From: CAZADA01 sp964636945
Lineage (GTDB): Bacteria; Pseudomonadota; Alphaproteobacteria; Caulobacterales; Maricaulaceae
Length of the DNA stretch: 34,614 bases
Reading direction: 5' to 3'
Assembly: GCA_964636945.1 (NCBI GenBank)
Contig: CAZWVH010000030.1
Span: forward strand, 1-34,614
This document shows, in pieces, positions 1 through 7,196 of the stretch. Every line of letters begins with the position of its first letter. The first letter of the stretch is position 1. A program made the position numbers and the translations under genes. The notes below the pieces were generated by a model. The model was not told the DNA's origin. It was given only the letters and a program-made list of their open reading frames with translations, and searched no databases.

Positions 1-1153
1 TCCTCACACTCTCGCTTTTGAGCTGGCCGCAGGCGGCGAAGATATCGCGCCCGCGCGGCGTGCGCACCGGGCTGGCGTAGCCGGCGCGGTTGACGATGTC
101 GGCGAAGGCTTCGATGCGCGCCCAGTCCGAGCATTCATAGGGCGCGCCGGGCCAGGGATTGAACGGGATCAGATTGATCTTGGCCGGAATGCCCTTCAGC
201 AGACGGACCAGTTCCTTGGCCTCGGCGTTACTGTCGTTCACGCCCTTGAGCATGACATATTCAAACGTGATGCGTCTGGCGTTGGAGACGCCGGGATAGT
301 CGCGGCAGGCCTGAAGAAGCTCGGCCAGCGGATATTTTCTGTTGATCGGCACCAGCACGTCCCGCAGCGCGTCGGTGACCGCATGCAAGCTGATGGCGAG
401 CATGGCTTGGGCTTCCTCGCCCAGGCGGGCCATTTGCGGGACAACGCCGGAGGTGGACACCGTGATGCGCCGGCGCGAAATGGCGATGCCGTCGCCGTCC
501 GACAACACATCAAGCGACTTGATCACATTGTCGAGGTTATAGAGCGGCTCGCCCATGCCCATGAACACAATGTTGGTGATGTGGCGGTCCTCGCGCGGCG
601 AGGGCCAGTCATCGAGATCATCGCGGGCGATCAGGATTTGGGCGACGATTTCTTCTGAGGTCAGATTGCGCACGAGTTTCTGCGTGCCGGTGTGGCAGAA
701 GGTGCAGTTGAGCGTGCAACCCACTTGGGAGCTGACGCACAGCGCGCCGGCCCGGCCCACATCGGGGATGAACACCGCTTCGACTTCCGGGCCATGGCCG
801 CCGGCCTGCACCGTGCGCGCGTCCGGCGCCAGGCGGATCAGATATTTGCGCGTGCCATCGGTGGAGACCTGGCGCTCCACAATCTCCGGGCGCGTCAGGG
901 TAAACCGGTCCTTCAATTGTGCGCGCAAATCTTTGGACACGTCGGTCATGGCGTCGAAATCGGTGACGCCATAATGATAGAGCCAGCGCCAGATCTGGTT
1001 GGCGCGCATGCGTGATTTTTTGGCCTCCACGCCCATGGCTTCCAGCGCGGCGCGCAAGGCGTCACGGTCCAGCCCGGCCAGGCTTTGGGGTCTGTCGGCG
1101 CTTAACGCCACATTCGGCCTTTGGCCGGCGGCGAGATCAACAATCGTGTTCAT
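1..1153 (-). CDS. rlmN: 23S rRNA (adenine-C2)-methyltransferase RlmN, 3' end cut by window edge
   Basis: Radical-SAM enzyme that methylates C2 of A2503 in 23S rRNA and, in studied homologues, A37 of some tRNAs. Translating the minus strand from ATG at 1153 (MNTIVDLAAGQ) gives an open frame to the left edge with no stop, so only the last residues are missing. The radical-SAM cysteines are in GCTLNCTFCHTGT (CxxxCxxC). Other family marks are NIVFMGMGEPLYN, ISRRRITVSTSGVVP, AISLHA and, near the end, FEYVMLKGVNDS and AACGQLK, where the conserved C-terminal cysteine sits. The GRAM/PH-like gene lies 54 bases upstream on the same strand, so co-transcription is likely. The assignment is firm. The start could be slightly further upstream, but the ATG gives a normal N-terminus. 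Confidence 0.95.
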   Translation of the reverse strand, partial: MNTIVDLAAGQRPNVALSADRPQSLAGLDRDALRAALEAMGVEAKKSRMRANQIWRWLYHYGVTDFDAMTDVSKDLRAQLKDRFTLTRPEIVERQVSTDGTRKYLIRLAPDARTVQAGGHGPEVEAVFIPDVGRAGALCVSSQVGCTLNCTFCHTGTQKLVRNLTSEEIVAQILIARDDLDDWPSPREDRHITNIVFMGMGEPLYNLDNVIKSLDVLSDGDGIAISRRRITVSTSGVVPQMARLGEEAQAMLAISLHAVTDALRDVLVPINRKYPLAELLQACRDYPGVSNARRITFEYVMLKGVNDSNAEAKELVRLLKGIPAKINLIPFNPWPGAPYECSDWARIEAFADIVNRAGYASPVRTPRGRDIFAACGQLKSESVR

Positions 1154-1207
1154 GAGCGAAGAGATACCATCGCCCGCGGCAAAGCGCACGCGAGTGGTGC
1201 GCACTGC

Positions 1208-1741
1208 TTAGGCTGGGGTTCGCCCCCTCGCCTCATTGATGGCCGCGATCATGGCTTTCGTCCCGGAACTGCGCACCGACAGCGCGCCCGCAGCGGTGCG
1301 AATGTCCACGATCCGCGTGACCATGCCGAAGCGGGATTGCACATCGGTGATGTCGGCGAGCCGCAGCGCGATGACCCGCAAGTTCTTTTGCAGCGCCGTA
1401 TTCATCCGATTGGGCATAAACACCACGCGATGGGTCGTCAGCACCAGCCGACCGCCCACCCAGGTTCCGCCGGCGAATTTCTTGACGGCGGCCAGAATGA
1501 TGTCCTCACCAGCAGCGCCGGTGGCGTTGAAGATCAGCTTGGCGAAGGCGTTGGGCTCGGCCTCGTTAATGACCGCATTGGCCACCCAATACTTGAGAAC
1601 GGTTTCGTTGGGCGCGCTGGAGGTGAACAGCGCCAAGTCCGCGCCTTTGGGTTTGGCCACGGCCACGCCGATCAATGAGATCACGCCGAGAACCACAACA
1701 ATCGCAACGACCATTATCGCAAAGACAATCAGTATCTCCAC
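1208..1741 (-). CDS. Membrane-anchored GRAM/bacterial PH-like domain protein
   Basis: A 177-residue protein. Residues about 3-28 form one very hydrophobic N-terminal helix (EILIVFAIMVVAIVVVLGVI), followed by a soluble domain. Around residues 95-165 the domain contains GGRLVLTTHRVVFMPNR and then LRVIALRLADITDVQSRFG. This strand order, with a 'LxLTxxRLxF'-like motif, is typical of GRAM and bacterial PH-type folds, which bind lipids or other proteins at membranes. A soluble domain held at the inner membrane is the likely architecture. Translation probably starts at GTG 1741, preceded by a G-rich stretch. It lies just upstream of rlmN on the same strand and opposite the outer-membrane protein gene. 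The fold call is from motif recognition only, and no specific function can be given. Confidence 0.75.
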   Translation of the reverse strand: MEILIVFAIMVVAIVVVLGVISLIGVAVAKPKGADLALFTSSAPNETVLKYWVANAVINEAEPNAFAKLIFNATGAAGEDIILAAVKKFAGGTWVGGRLVLTTHRVVFMPNRMNTALQKNLRVIALRLADITDVQSRFGMVTRIVDIRTAAGALSVRSSGTKAMIAAINEARGRTPA

Positions 1742-1849
1742 GTCACGCCCCCATCACTGAACTTGGTTGAGTTTGTTTGAGCGTTACACCTGGCCGCCAC
1801 GGCCCTAAAGCAAAAATTCACTTATCAGCGGCGCCTTTTACCACTCTTT

Positions 1850-1862
1850 CACAAAAATTGTG
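1850..1862. promoter_or_regulatory. Short inverted repeat upstream of the outer-membrane protein gene
   Basis: CACAA and TTGTG flank three A residues, about 45 bases before the preferred start of the barrel protein gene, in an A/T-rich leader between two divergent genes. It could be a regulator site, but at 5 bp per arm it could also arise by chance. Confidence 0.2.
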
Positions 1863-1907
1863 TTTTGTCCGATGAGAACTGTTCAATCAAGATCAAGGGC
1901 GAAATTC

Positions 1908-2762
1908 ATGGCCAACCTATCACATGTCTTGGCGCGACGCAGTGGATCAGCATCGCTGGTCGCCCGGACGTTGAGCGTGATTGCCTTTGTTTCACTGCAC
2001 CTTACAGCGCCCGCATCGGCCCAAGAGGGCAATGATCGCGCAGACCTGGCCCAGCAATTGTCCAATCCCGTGGCCTCGCTGATCAGCGTGCCGATCCAGG
2101 TGAACTATGATTATGGATTTGGACCCGACGAGGGGTACCGGCTGACGACCAATGTCCAGCCCGTGGTTCCCATCGATCTCAATGAGGATTGGAACATCAT
2201 TTCGCGCACCATCGTGCCGATCATTCAGCAAGACGACATCGGCGCGGACACGGGCTCGCAGTTTGGAACCGGCGATGTGGTCCAGAGTGTGTTTTTCTCG
2301 CCGAAGGAACCCGGCCCAGGCGGCGTGATTTGGGGCGCTGGTCCCGTGGCGCTGATCCCGACCGCCAGCGACGACTTGTTGGGAACGGAAAAGTGGGGTC
2401 TTGGCCCAACGGCGGTGGCGCTTAAGCAATCAGGACCCTGGACCTATGGCGGCCTGACCAATCATATTTGGTCGTTTGCTGGCGAAAACGATCGCGCGGA
2501 CGTGAACTCCACCTTCCTGCAGCCGTTCATCGCGTACACGACGGCTGACGCCACCACGTTTGCGCTTAATACTGAGTCGACTTACGACTGGGAAAGCGAG
2601 CAATGGTCGGCGCCCATCAACGCCAACATCTCGCAGGTGACCTCATTTGGCAGTCAACTGGTCAGCATCGGCTTTGGATTGCGCTACTGGGCCGAAGCGC
2701 CCGAAGGCGGACCCGACGGCCTGGGCGCGCGGTTCACCTTTACATTGCTCTATCCAAGATAG
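1908..2762 (+). CDS. Outer-membrane beta-barrel transporter-like protein (often annotated 'neuromedin U')
   Basis: A 284-residue exported protein. The ATG at 1908 has a good AAGGG ribosome site and gives a clean signal peptide ending in TAPASA before QEGND. GTG 1860 or ATG 1872 would only lengthen the n-region. The mature part has alternating strands and family-typical stretches such as LSNPVASLISVPIQ, EDWNIISRTIVPIIQQDD, GDVVQSVFFSP, GTEKWGLGPTAVALKQ and STYDWESEQW. It ends in an aromatic-rich strand (FTFTLLYPR), as barrel proteins do. From memory, such proteins are catalogued as 'transporter' or, misleadingly, 'neuromedin U'. A role in outer-membrane passage of small molecules is inferred. 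It converges on the TerB-like gene with 17 bases between the stops. Confidence 0.8.
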   Translation: MANLSHVLARRSGSASLVARTLSVIAFVSLHLTAPASAQEGNDRADLAQQLSNPVASLISVPIQVNYDYGFGPDEGYRLTTNVQPVVPIDLNEDWNIISRTIVPIIQQDDIGADTGSQFGTGDVVQSVFFSPKEPGPGGVIWGAGPVALIPTASDDLLGTEKWGLGPTAVALKQSGPWTYGGLTNHIWSFAGENDRADVNSTFLQPFIAYTTADATTFALNTESTYDWESEQWSAPINANISQVTSFGSQLVSIGFGLRYWAEAPEGGPDGLGARFTFTLLYPR

Positions 2763-2779
2763 CTTGGACGTTGCTGATC

Positions 2780-3298
2780 TTAATACCGGTTCTTGATAAA
2801 CATCACTTCCAGAATCTGGCGGGCCACATCGATATTGAGCTCCAGCATCTGCACTAAGCTGTCGAGGAAGGTGGCTTCACTCTGCGCCAGCTCGCCATCG
2901 GCCAACACAATGTCCACGCAGTGGGCGAACAGGGTCAGCCTCATATCCATGGGCAGCACATAACATGCCTCTTGCATGCCGCGCGGGCGACACCGCAAGC
3001 GCTCATTCACAATGGCGTTGGCGTGAGCCAATTGCTGACGACTGAGGGTTTTGAGCGTACGGCAGCGCATTGCCAGCGCGGTCACCTCCTGGCGCTCCTC
3101 GCAGGTCAGCTTGCCGTCAGCGTAAGCTGCCGACAACAGCAGGCACAGATAGGCCTCCGGGATCGTCCAATCGCCCTGCCCGATCTCGCGAAACTGCTTG
3201 GCCATAAGGCCCAGGTCGATGGCCGAGCGCGACGCAGCGGCGTTGGACACATAGCTTTGAAAGATGTTGACGCGGCAATCCATAGCTTTGGGGGTCAT
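2780..3298 (-). CDS. TerB-like (tellurite-resistance/DjlA-type) domain protein
   Basis: A 172-residue soluble, helical protein with no signal peptide or membrane segment. Two copies of an acidic 'ADGxxxxxE' pattern mark the TerB fold: AAYADGKLTCEE near residues 58-68 and DIVLADGELAQSE near 129-141. The TerB family is known from tellurite-resistance loci and as a fused domain in many stress or defence proteins, where it probably binds metal or partner proteins. There are no other ter genes here, so tellurite resistance should not be assumed. It is the last gene of a three-gene minus-strand cassette, starting 43 bases after the coiled-coil gene ends. AGG followed by seven bases precedes ATG 3298. 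The N-terminal 40 residues are unlike the usual domain. Confidence 0.7.
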   Translation of the reverse strand: MTPKAMDCRVNIFQSYVSNAAASRSAIDLGLMAKQFREIGQGDWTIPEAYLCLLLSAAYADGKLTCEERQEVTALAMRCRTLKTLSRQQLAHANAIVNERLRCRPRGMQEACYVLPMDMRLTLFAHCVDIVLADGELAQSEATFLDSLVQMLELNIDVARQILEVMFIKNRY

Positions 3299-3341
3299 CT
3301 CATCGCCTCACTTGATTTTGGGATTTGCTTCTCCGACCGGC

Positions 3342-3974
3342 TCATTTTTGGGCGCTCGCACGAAATGCATTAAGATCGAACGGGTCGGGATAGGCCTCCA
3401 CCTTCGCTTGGTGGAGCTCGAGCTTGGTGATGTGATCATCCAGGCTGGCGAGCACTGCGTCGATCCACGGTTCAGGATCGCGCGGATAAACGCGGAGGCT
3501 TTCCGGCGCTTGGCTGCGGGAGTCTTCCGCCAGCAAGGCCTCGATGTCGCGGCTGAGCGCCAAAATCTGCTCGTACCGCACCTCAAGTGGATAATAGCGC
3601 GAATACGAGCGAATATCGGCTTCTTGCTGCTCGATGGTATGGGTGAGTTCTGCGACCTTGGTCTCAAACTCAATTTGAAGCATTTGATATTGTTTCTCGC
3701 GCGATCCGATGTCTCGCATCAGCTGGGCGTTTCGCTTTTCCAGTTCGGCCACCTGGACCATGTGGCGCTCGTGGAGAACCTGCTGAAAGTAGGAGACCGC
3801 AACCAACGCCCCCACTAAGACAAGCACAATAAAGGCGAGCAAATTTCGCGAACTGCGCGCGGAACTCTCCTTAGCCTTAAGCACTTTCAACTGCTGCGAC
3901 TCAGCCTCATCGGTGAACACAACCGGTCCGGAATGGCCCCGTTGATGATCGCAGTTCGACGTCAGTGATGTCAT
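3342..3974 (-). CDS. Single-pass membrane protein with periplasmic coiled coil, unknown function
   Basis: A 210-residue protein of a kind I do not recognise. Residues 1-42 are polar and probably cytoplasmic. Residues about 45-62 (LLAFIVLVLVGALVAV) are a transmembrane helix. Residues about 65-125 form a charged coiled coil rich in Glu and Gln, with heptad-like spacing (VAELEKRNAQLMRDI and ELTHTIEQQEADI). The C-terminal 80 residues look globular or helical. A strong GGAGGAGA ribosome site stands before ATG 3974. It lies between a TPR lipoprotein gene (120 bases upstream) and a TerB-like gene (43 bases downstream), all on one strand. The three may form an envelope-associated complex, which is inferred from order and topology only. 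Confidence 0.7.
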   Translation of the reverse strand: MTSLTSNCDHQRGHSGPVVFTDEAESQQLKVLKAKESSARSSRNLLAFIVLVLVGALVAVSYFQQVLHERHMVQVAELEKRNAQLMRDIGSREKQYQMLQIEFETKVAELTHTIEQQEADIRSYSRYYPLEVRYEQILALSRDIEALLAEDSRSQAPESLRVYPRDPEPWIDAVLASLDDHITKLELHQAKVEAYPDPFDLNAFRASAQK

Positions 3975-4094
3975 AGCCCACTTCTCCTCCAGCAGCCCCG
4001 ACTGAAAACATCTCCGCTCACGTGTCTTGACCTCGTTGTCTCAACCCTCCTCGTTCCGTTCGTCCTTCCATGCGCAAGCGCGGCGCAGCCCCAA

Positions 4095-5507
4095 CTAGCC
4101 GCACTCGCGAACATTGAATCGGCCAAAGAACACCTCACCACTGTCCACGACCGCCGCATCCATGGGCCGAACGCCTTGGCGTCCGCAGCGTGCGACCACG
4201 TCATAGGCGCCGTAAGTCAACAGCCCGTGCAAATCGCCCGAATAGTCCCAGACTGGCCACTCGATCTGGATTTGGCGGCCGGCATCCAACGCCGTTTGGC
4301 TTAAGCCGGCCTCGAATTCTGCTTGGGCCGCGGCCAAAACCGACAAATAGCGTTCAAGCCCGGATATCGGGTCCAGATGGTTATTGGGAATCGACTGGGC
4401 CTGACGCAGATGGAACATGCCCCGAAACAAATGATCCTCCGCCGACTGAGTCGCCGTGCACCACCCCAGATTGGCATCGGAGCGCACGCTCTCGCCGCCG
4501 CGCAAAATGCTGGCGACACATGCTTGGCGACGATATTCCGGCCGGCCGCCATCGGCGCGCACCGCTGCCTCGGCATAGTAGACTGCATGGTCGAGATGTG
4601 CATTGTCTTGAAACTCGGCTGCGTTGATCAGGCTCAGGCGATAAAAGGCCTCGGCGGTGAAGGGTCCGGGCGAGGAGCCCGGCGACGCCTCAATCACCGC
4701 TCGAAATGCAGATTCCGCCTCAGACAATTTCGCTCGGCTCGATGCGTGCCGGGCGTGATCAAAGCGCGCCTGGCCAAGTTTGTATTGGGCCTTCACCCAG
4801 TCATCCGACCGCGCAGGCGCAGCGCTCACGGCCTGCTGGAGCGCGTATTCGGCATCGGCAAAGCGTCCTTGTCCGCCAAGGGCCAGACGCTGCTCGGCCA
4901 GAAGCAAGTACGCGTTCACATGCTCGTTTGACCCAGTGGCCAAGTCGACCATTTGCTCGCAATAGCTGACGGCCTCGCGATGCTCATTGAGCGCGCCGTG
5001 GGCATGCGCGAGCGCTTCTGCGCGGGCATAGCTGCGCTTGTATTGGTAAGCCACAACATAGTGATCGATCGCACTTTGGATCGCCGCGGGATCGCCGTTC
5101 GCTCCGGCGTACAAAGCCCGTCCCAGGCCTTCATGGGCGTCGGCAATGAAATCATCCGCCGCGCCGGGCGAAGAAAGACTCAGTGCTTGACGGTAACCGG
5201 TCTGCGCGCAACTCAAGGCATGTGTGTCAACCGAACCGCTTGCCTGCTTTCGTTCAAACAGTTGCCAGCACGCGTTGGCTAAATCAGAATGAATACTTGG
5301 ATTTCTGCGGTCATTTTTTGCGGCGAGTTTGAGCTCCGCCACCGCGCGTTCAATGGATTCCAGATCGTTATTTTCCAAATATTGTCGGGATAGCTCCACC
5401 CGCAATTGAGAAGTTTGATCTGGAACACATCCGAATATAAGTAAAAATGCAATTAATCCTGCACCCCTCAGCAGGTTGCATTTGGCCCCCACAGCCAATT
5501 GGTTCAT
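4095..5507 (-). CDS. TPR-repeat lipoprotein, unknown function
   Basis: A 470-residue protein with a lipoprotein signal peptide: basic start, hydrophobic GLIAFLLIF, then GC with the lipidated cysteine at residue 27. The mature part is nearly all paired helices of the tetratricopeptide type. Examples are IHSDLANACWQLFERK, DAHEGLGRALYAG, YLLLAEQRLALGGQGRFADAEYALQQA, and AQYKLGQARFDH followed by AESAFRAVIEASPG. Such solenoids bind partner proteins. The last 60 residues (from about IEWPVWDYSG) do not fit the repeat and may be a small end domain. It is first in the minus-strand cassette and follows a 336-base leader. The lipid anchor predicts attachment to the periplasmic face of a membrane. No specific role can be assigned. 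Confidence 0.75.
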   Translation of the reverse strand: MNQLAVGAKCNLLRGAGLIAFLLIFGCVPDQTSQLRVELSRQYLENNDLESIERAVAELKLAAKNDRRNPSIHSDLANACWQLFERKQASGSVDTHALSCAQTGYRQALSLSSPGAADDFIADAHEGLGRALYAGANGDPAAIQSAIDHYVVAYQYKRSYARAEALAHAHGALNEHREAVSYCEQMVDLATGSNEHVNAYLLLAEQRLALGGQGRFADAEYALQQAVSAAPARSDDWVKAQYKLGQARFDHARHASSRAKLSEAESAFRAVIEASPGSSPGPFTAEAFYRLSLINAAEFQDNAHLDHAVYYAEAAVRADGGRPEYRRQACVASILRGGESVRSDANLGWCTATQSAEDHLFRGMFHLRQAQSIPNNHLDPISGLERYLSVLAAAQAEFEAGLSQTALDAGRQIQIEWPVWDYSGDLHGLLTYGAYDVVARCGRQGVRPMDAAVVDSGEVFFGRFNVRECG

Positions 5508-5843
5508 TTTTCACCCAAGCCCTTGCTTCACACAACTTTAAGTTAACAAAATTTCAGCGATTTGGAAGTCAAATTTTACCGGCTCGCGTGGCGTTCATAG
5601 ACGATCCGTGCACGGCAGGGTCGGCGATTTGGGAATTTTGCCTTTACTTTAAATGCACTACAGAGGGGAGGTTATTGCGTTCTAGATAAAAAAAACTTGC
5701 GAAACGCCACAATTCAGCCGCATTCGACGAGTCTTGCTCCCCGTCAAACGGAGGGGAACTTTAAACTCTGGCGTCGATTTCGCAGACATGATGAGCGCTG
5801 CTTAAACATGCGCGCAAGATTGCCGGTCGCGGGCGCTGCAACT
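5508..5843. other. Gap of 336 bases with no gene between the TPR lipoprotein and IalB-like genes
   Basis: No convincing coding frame is present. The half next to the TPR gene contains several A/T runs (AAATTTTA, TTTACTTTAAAT, ATAAAAAAAACTT), unlike the surrounding GC-rich DNA. The A-run near 5690-5697 reads as a run of eight T on the minus strand just after a weak GCG-TTT-CGC hairpin. That could end transcripts of the IalB-like gene, but the stem is too short to call. The rest is unremarkable. Confidence 0.6.
5543..5572 (-). promoter_or_regulatory. Possible sigma-70-type promoter for the TPR-lipoprotein cassette
   Basis: Read on the minus strand, TTGACT (5567-5572) is followed about 18 bases later by TGTTAA-like sequence and the A/T-rich GTTAACTTAAAG, some 35-60 bases before the TPR lipoprotein start. 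The -35 match is good and the -10 match is poor (about three of six positions). Confidence 0.25.
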
Positions 5844-6353
5844 CTATTGGCAACGGCGTTGCGCGTCACGCAGCGCCGCGGTCACCCCAGACAGCGAGAA
5901 TTCATAGTAAGTCCGCTCGCCTTCGGCTGACGTCGCCTCTACGCGAAGCGTGTAGCCTCGCTTCATGGCGTTCACCAGGGCCCGGTCATCCTCATCGTCA
6001 GCGAAGGCGCGCTTTCCATCGGTGTAAAGCGACCAACTTTCACGGCCGACGCGGGCGCGAATCGGACCCTTGGGCCGCGGCTCATAGCCGAAATCGATAT
6101 GCGGCCGCTCTCGCGCCGCCCCCGAACGCCACGTGGCGATCACAGCGGTGGCGTCGCCATGGTTGAAATCGCGCGGGACGGCGTCCGTGGCGCGCGTGAC
6201 GGCGTAACACACACGGTCGCCGCCGACGCTCTCAACGAAGACCTGCCAGTCGCGATGCCGCGAGGCCAAACCGTCCGCCTGCGCAATACTCGCGCTCGCG
6301 GCTAGGCAGGCGCACCCCACAATCGCCTTCCACGCCCAGGACCGATTTCCCAT
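5844..6353 (-). CDS. Secreted IalB-like (invasion-associated locus B) family protein
   Basis: A 169-residue exported protein. ATG 6353 (MGNRSWAWK) is chosen because GAAAGG lies 10 bases before it and it yields a clean signal peptide ending SIAQA before DGLAS. ATG 6374 (MKKG) is also possible, but its G-rich site is too close. The mature part has the family pattern: HRDWQVFVESVGGDRVCYAVT, then a beta-rich region with ERPHIDFGYEPRPKGPIRA, WSLYTDGKRAFADDEDDRALVNAMKRG and YEFSLSGVTAALRDAQRRC. The conserved cysteines are at the RVCY and RRC sites. IalB homologues are periplasmic or surface proteins common in alphaproteobacteria, usually of unknown role, and the invasion name comes from Bartonella. 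The gene diverges from the ECF sigma factor gene. Confidence 0.75.
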   Translation of the reverse strand: MGNRSWAWKAIVGCACLAASASIAQADGLASRHRDWQVFVESVGGDRVCYAVTRATDAVPRDFNHGDATAVIATWRSGAARERPHIDFGYEPRPKGPIRARVGRESWSLYTDGKRAFADDEDDRALVNAMKRGYTLRVEATSAEGERTYYEFSLSGVTAALRDAQRRCQ

Positions 6354-6444
6354 TCTATGCAAACCTTTCTTCATTCCCCTTCGCGCAGCAGGCATACTCC
6401 GAAAAGCGCACCGCACCAAATAGCATGAATGCGCCATCGATTGC

Positions 6445-6472
6445 ATCCACTAGCACCTCGCGTCCAGTGGAT
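6445..6472. promoter_or_regulatory. Inverted repeat (operator-like) between the IalB-like and ECF sigma genes
   Basis: ATCCACT (6445-6451) and AGTGGAT (6466-6472) are exact inverted copies with 14 bases between them. Their centres are 21 bases apart, about two helical turns, as in many dimeric-regulator sites. It lies in the divergent spacer, about 90 bases before the IalB-like start and 60 before the sigma gene, and could control either or both. Confidence 0.35.
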
Positions 6473-6534
6473 ATTGTTGTTATCACATGAACGATTACGG
6501 TCCGGATTGATCCCTTGGTCCATCTTGCTGTGGA

Positions 6535-7128
6535 GTGTTCTTGTCAAGTCGCAAACATATCCCCTCTGCATCGCCAGATCGCGAGGCGCAGGCTGACGCT
6601 CTTGAGCGCATCGCCCATGCGCGTGATCGAGACGCGTTTGCTGAGTTGTTTGCGTATTACGCGCCCCGTCTGAAAGCGTATCTCCTGCGGCTGGGCGCAG
6701 ATGACGCCACAGCCGAAGAGCTGGCCCAAGACGTGATGATCAATGTGTGGCGTAAGGCCGACACGTTTGATCGGCGTCTGGCCTCGGTCTCAACTTGGAT
6801 TTTTCGCATCGCACGCAACCGACGCATCGACGCACTGCGTCGCGCCAATAAGGGCGATCTTGACCCGCACGAGCCACTACTGGCGCCGGAGGCTCCACCT
6901 GCGCCCGACGATAGCGTGTCCGCCATGGAACGGGAGGCCCGCGTGCGTGACGCCATGCAGACCTTGCCCGAACAACAATTAGAACTGCTGCGTTTGGCTT
7001 TTTTTGACGGTTTGTCGCATAGTGAAATCGCGAAACGCCAAAATCTACCGCTGGGCACTGTCAAATCGCGACTGCGCTTGGCGTTTGCCCGATTGCGATC
7101 GACCATTGGGGAACGAGAAGAAGAATAA
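6535..7128 (+). CDS. ECF-family RNA polymerase sigma factor, RpoE/ChrR-partner type
   Basis: About 197 residues. The sigma-2 region covers about residues 30-100: AFAELFAYYAPRLKAYLLR, then AEELAQDVMINVWRKADTFD and WIFRIARNRRIDALRR. The sigma-4 region covers about 135-190: LPEQQLELLRLAFFDGLSHSE and LPLGTVKSRLRLAFARLR, the helix-turn-helix that reads the -35 element. The short linker and missing sigma-3 are typical of ECF factors. The first ATG lies well inside sigma-2, so the start is GTG 6535 or TTG 6541. GGAG at 6532-6535 is better placed for the TTG. The ChrR-like gene starts 68 bases downstream. In Rhodobacter the equivalent pair answers singlet oxygen, but the inducing signal here is not shown by the sequence. 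Confidence 0.92.
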   Translation: MFLSSRKHIPSASPDREAQADALERIAHARDRDAFAELFAYYAPRLKAYLLRLGADDATAEELAQDVMINVWRKADTFDRRLASVSTWIFRIARNRRIDALRRANKGDLDPHEPLLAPEAPPAPDDSVSAMEREARVRDAMQTLPEQQLELLRLAFFDGLSHSEIAKRQNLPLGTVKSRLRLAFARLRSTIGEREEE

Positions 7129-7196
7129 CCACGGGAAACTTGACCCGTTGAACCGCGGGTCTAACTCCTGCGTATTGGGAGTGGGTAACCCGTAGT

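Noticed and set aside
1121..1678. 185-codon plus-strand frame opposite the GRAM/PH-like gene
   Set aside because: Low-complexity Gly/His/Arg-rich product and no family match; the minus-strand frame has a clear membrane helix and fold motif.
2780..3298. Tellurite-resistance operon
   Set aside because: Only one TerB-like domain is present; there is no TerC, TerD or TerZ-type gene nearby.
6508..6513. TGATCC upstream of the ECF sigma gene as an RpoE-type autoregulated -35 element
   Set aside because: The matching -10 (TAAGA-like) is absent at the expected 17-18 bases, and the site lies only about 25 bases from the start codon.
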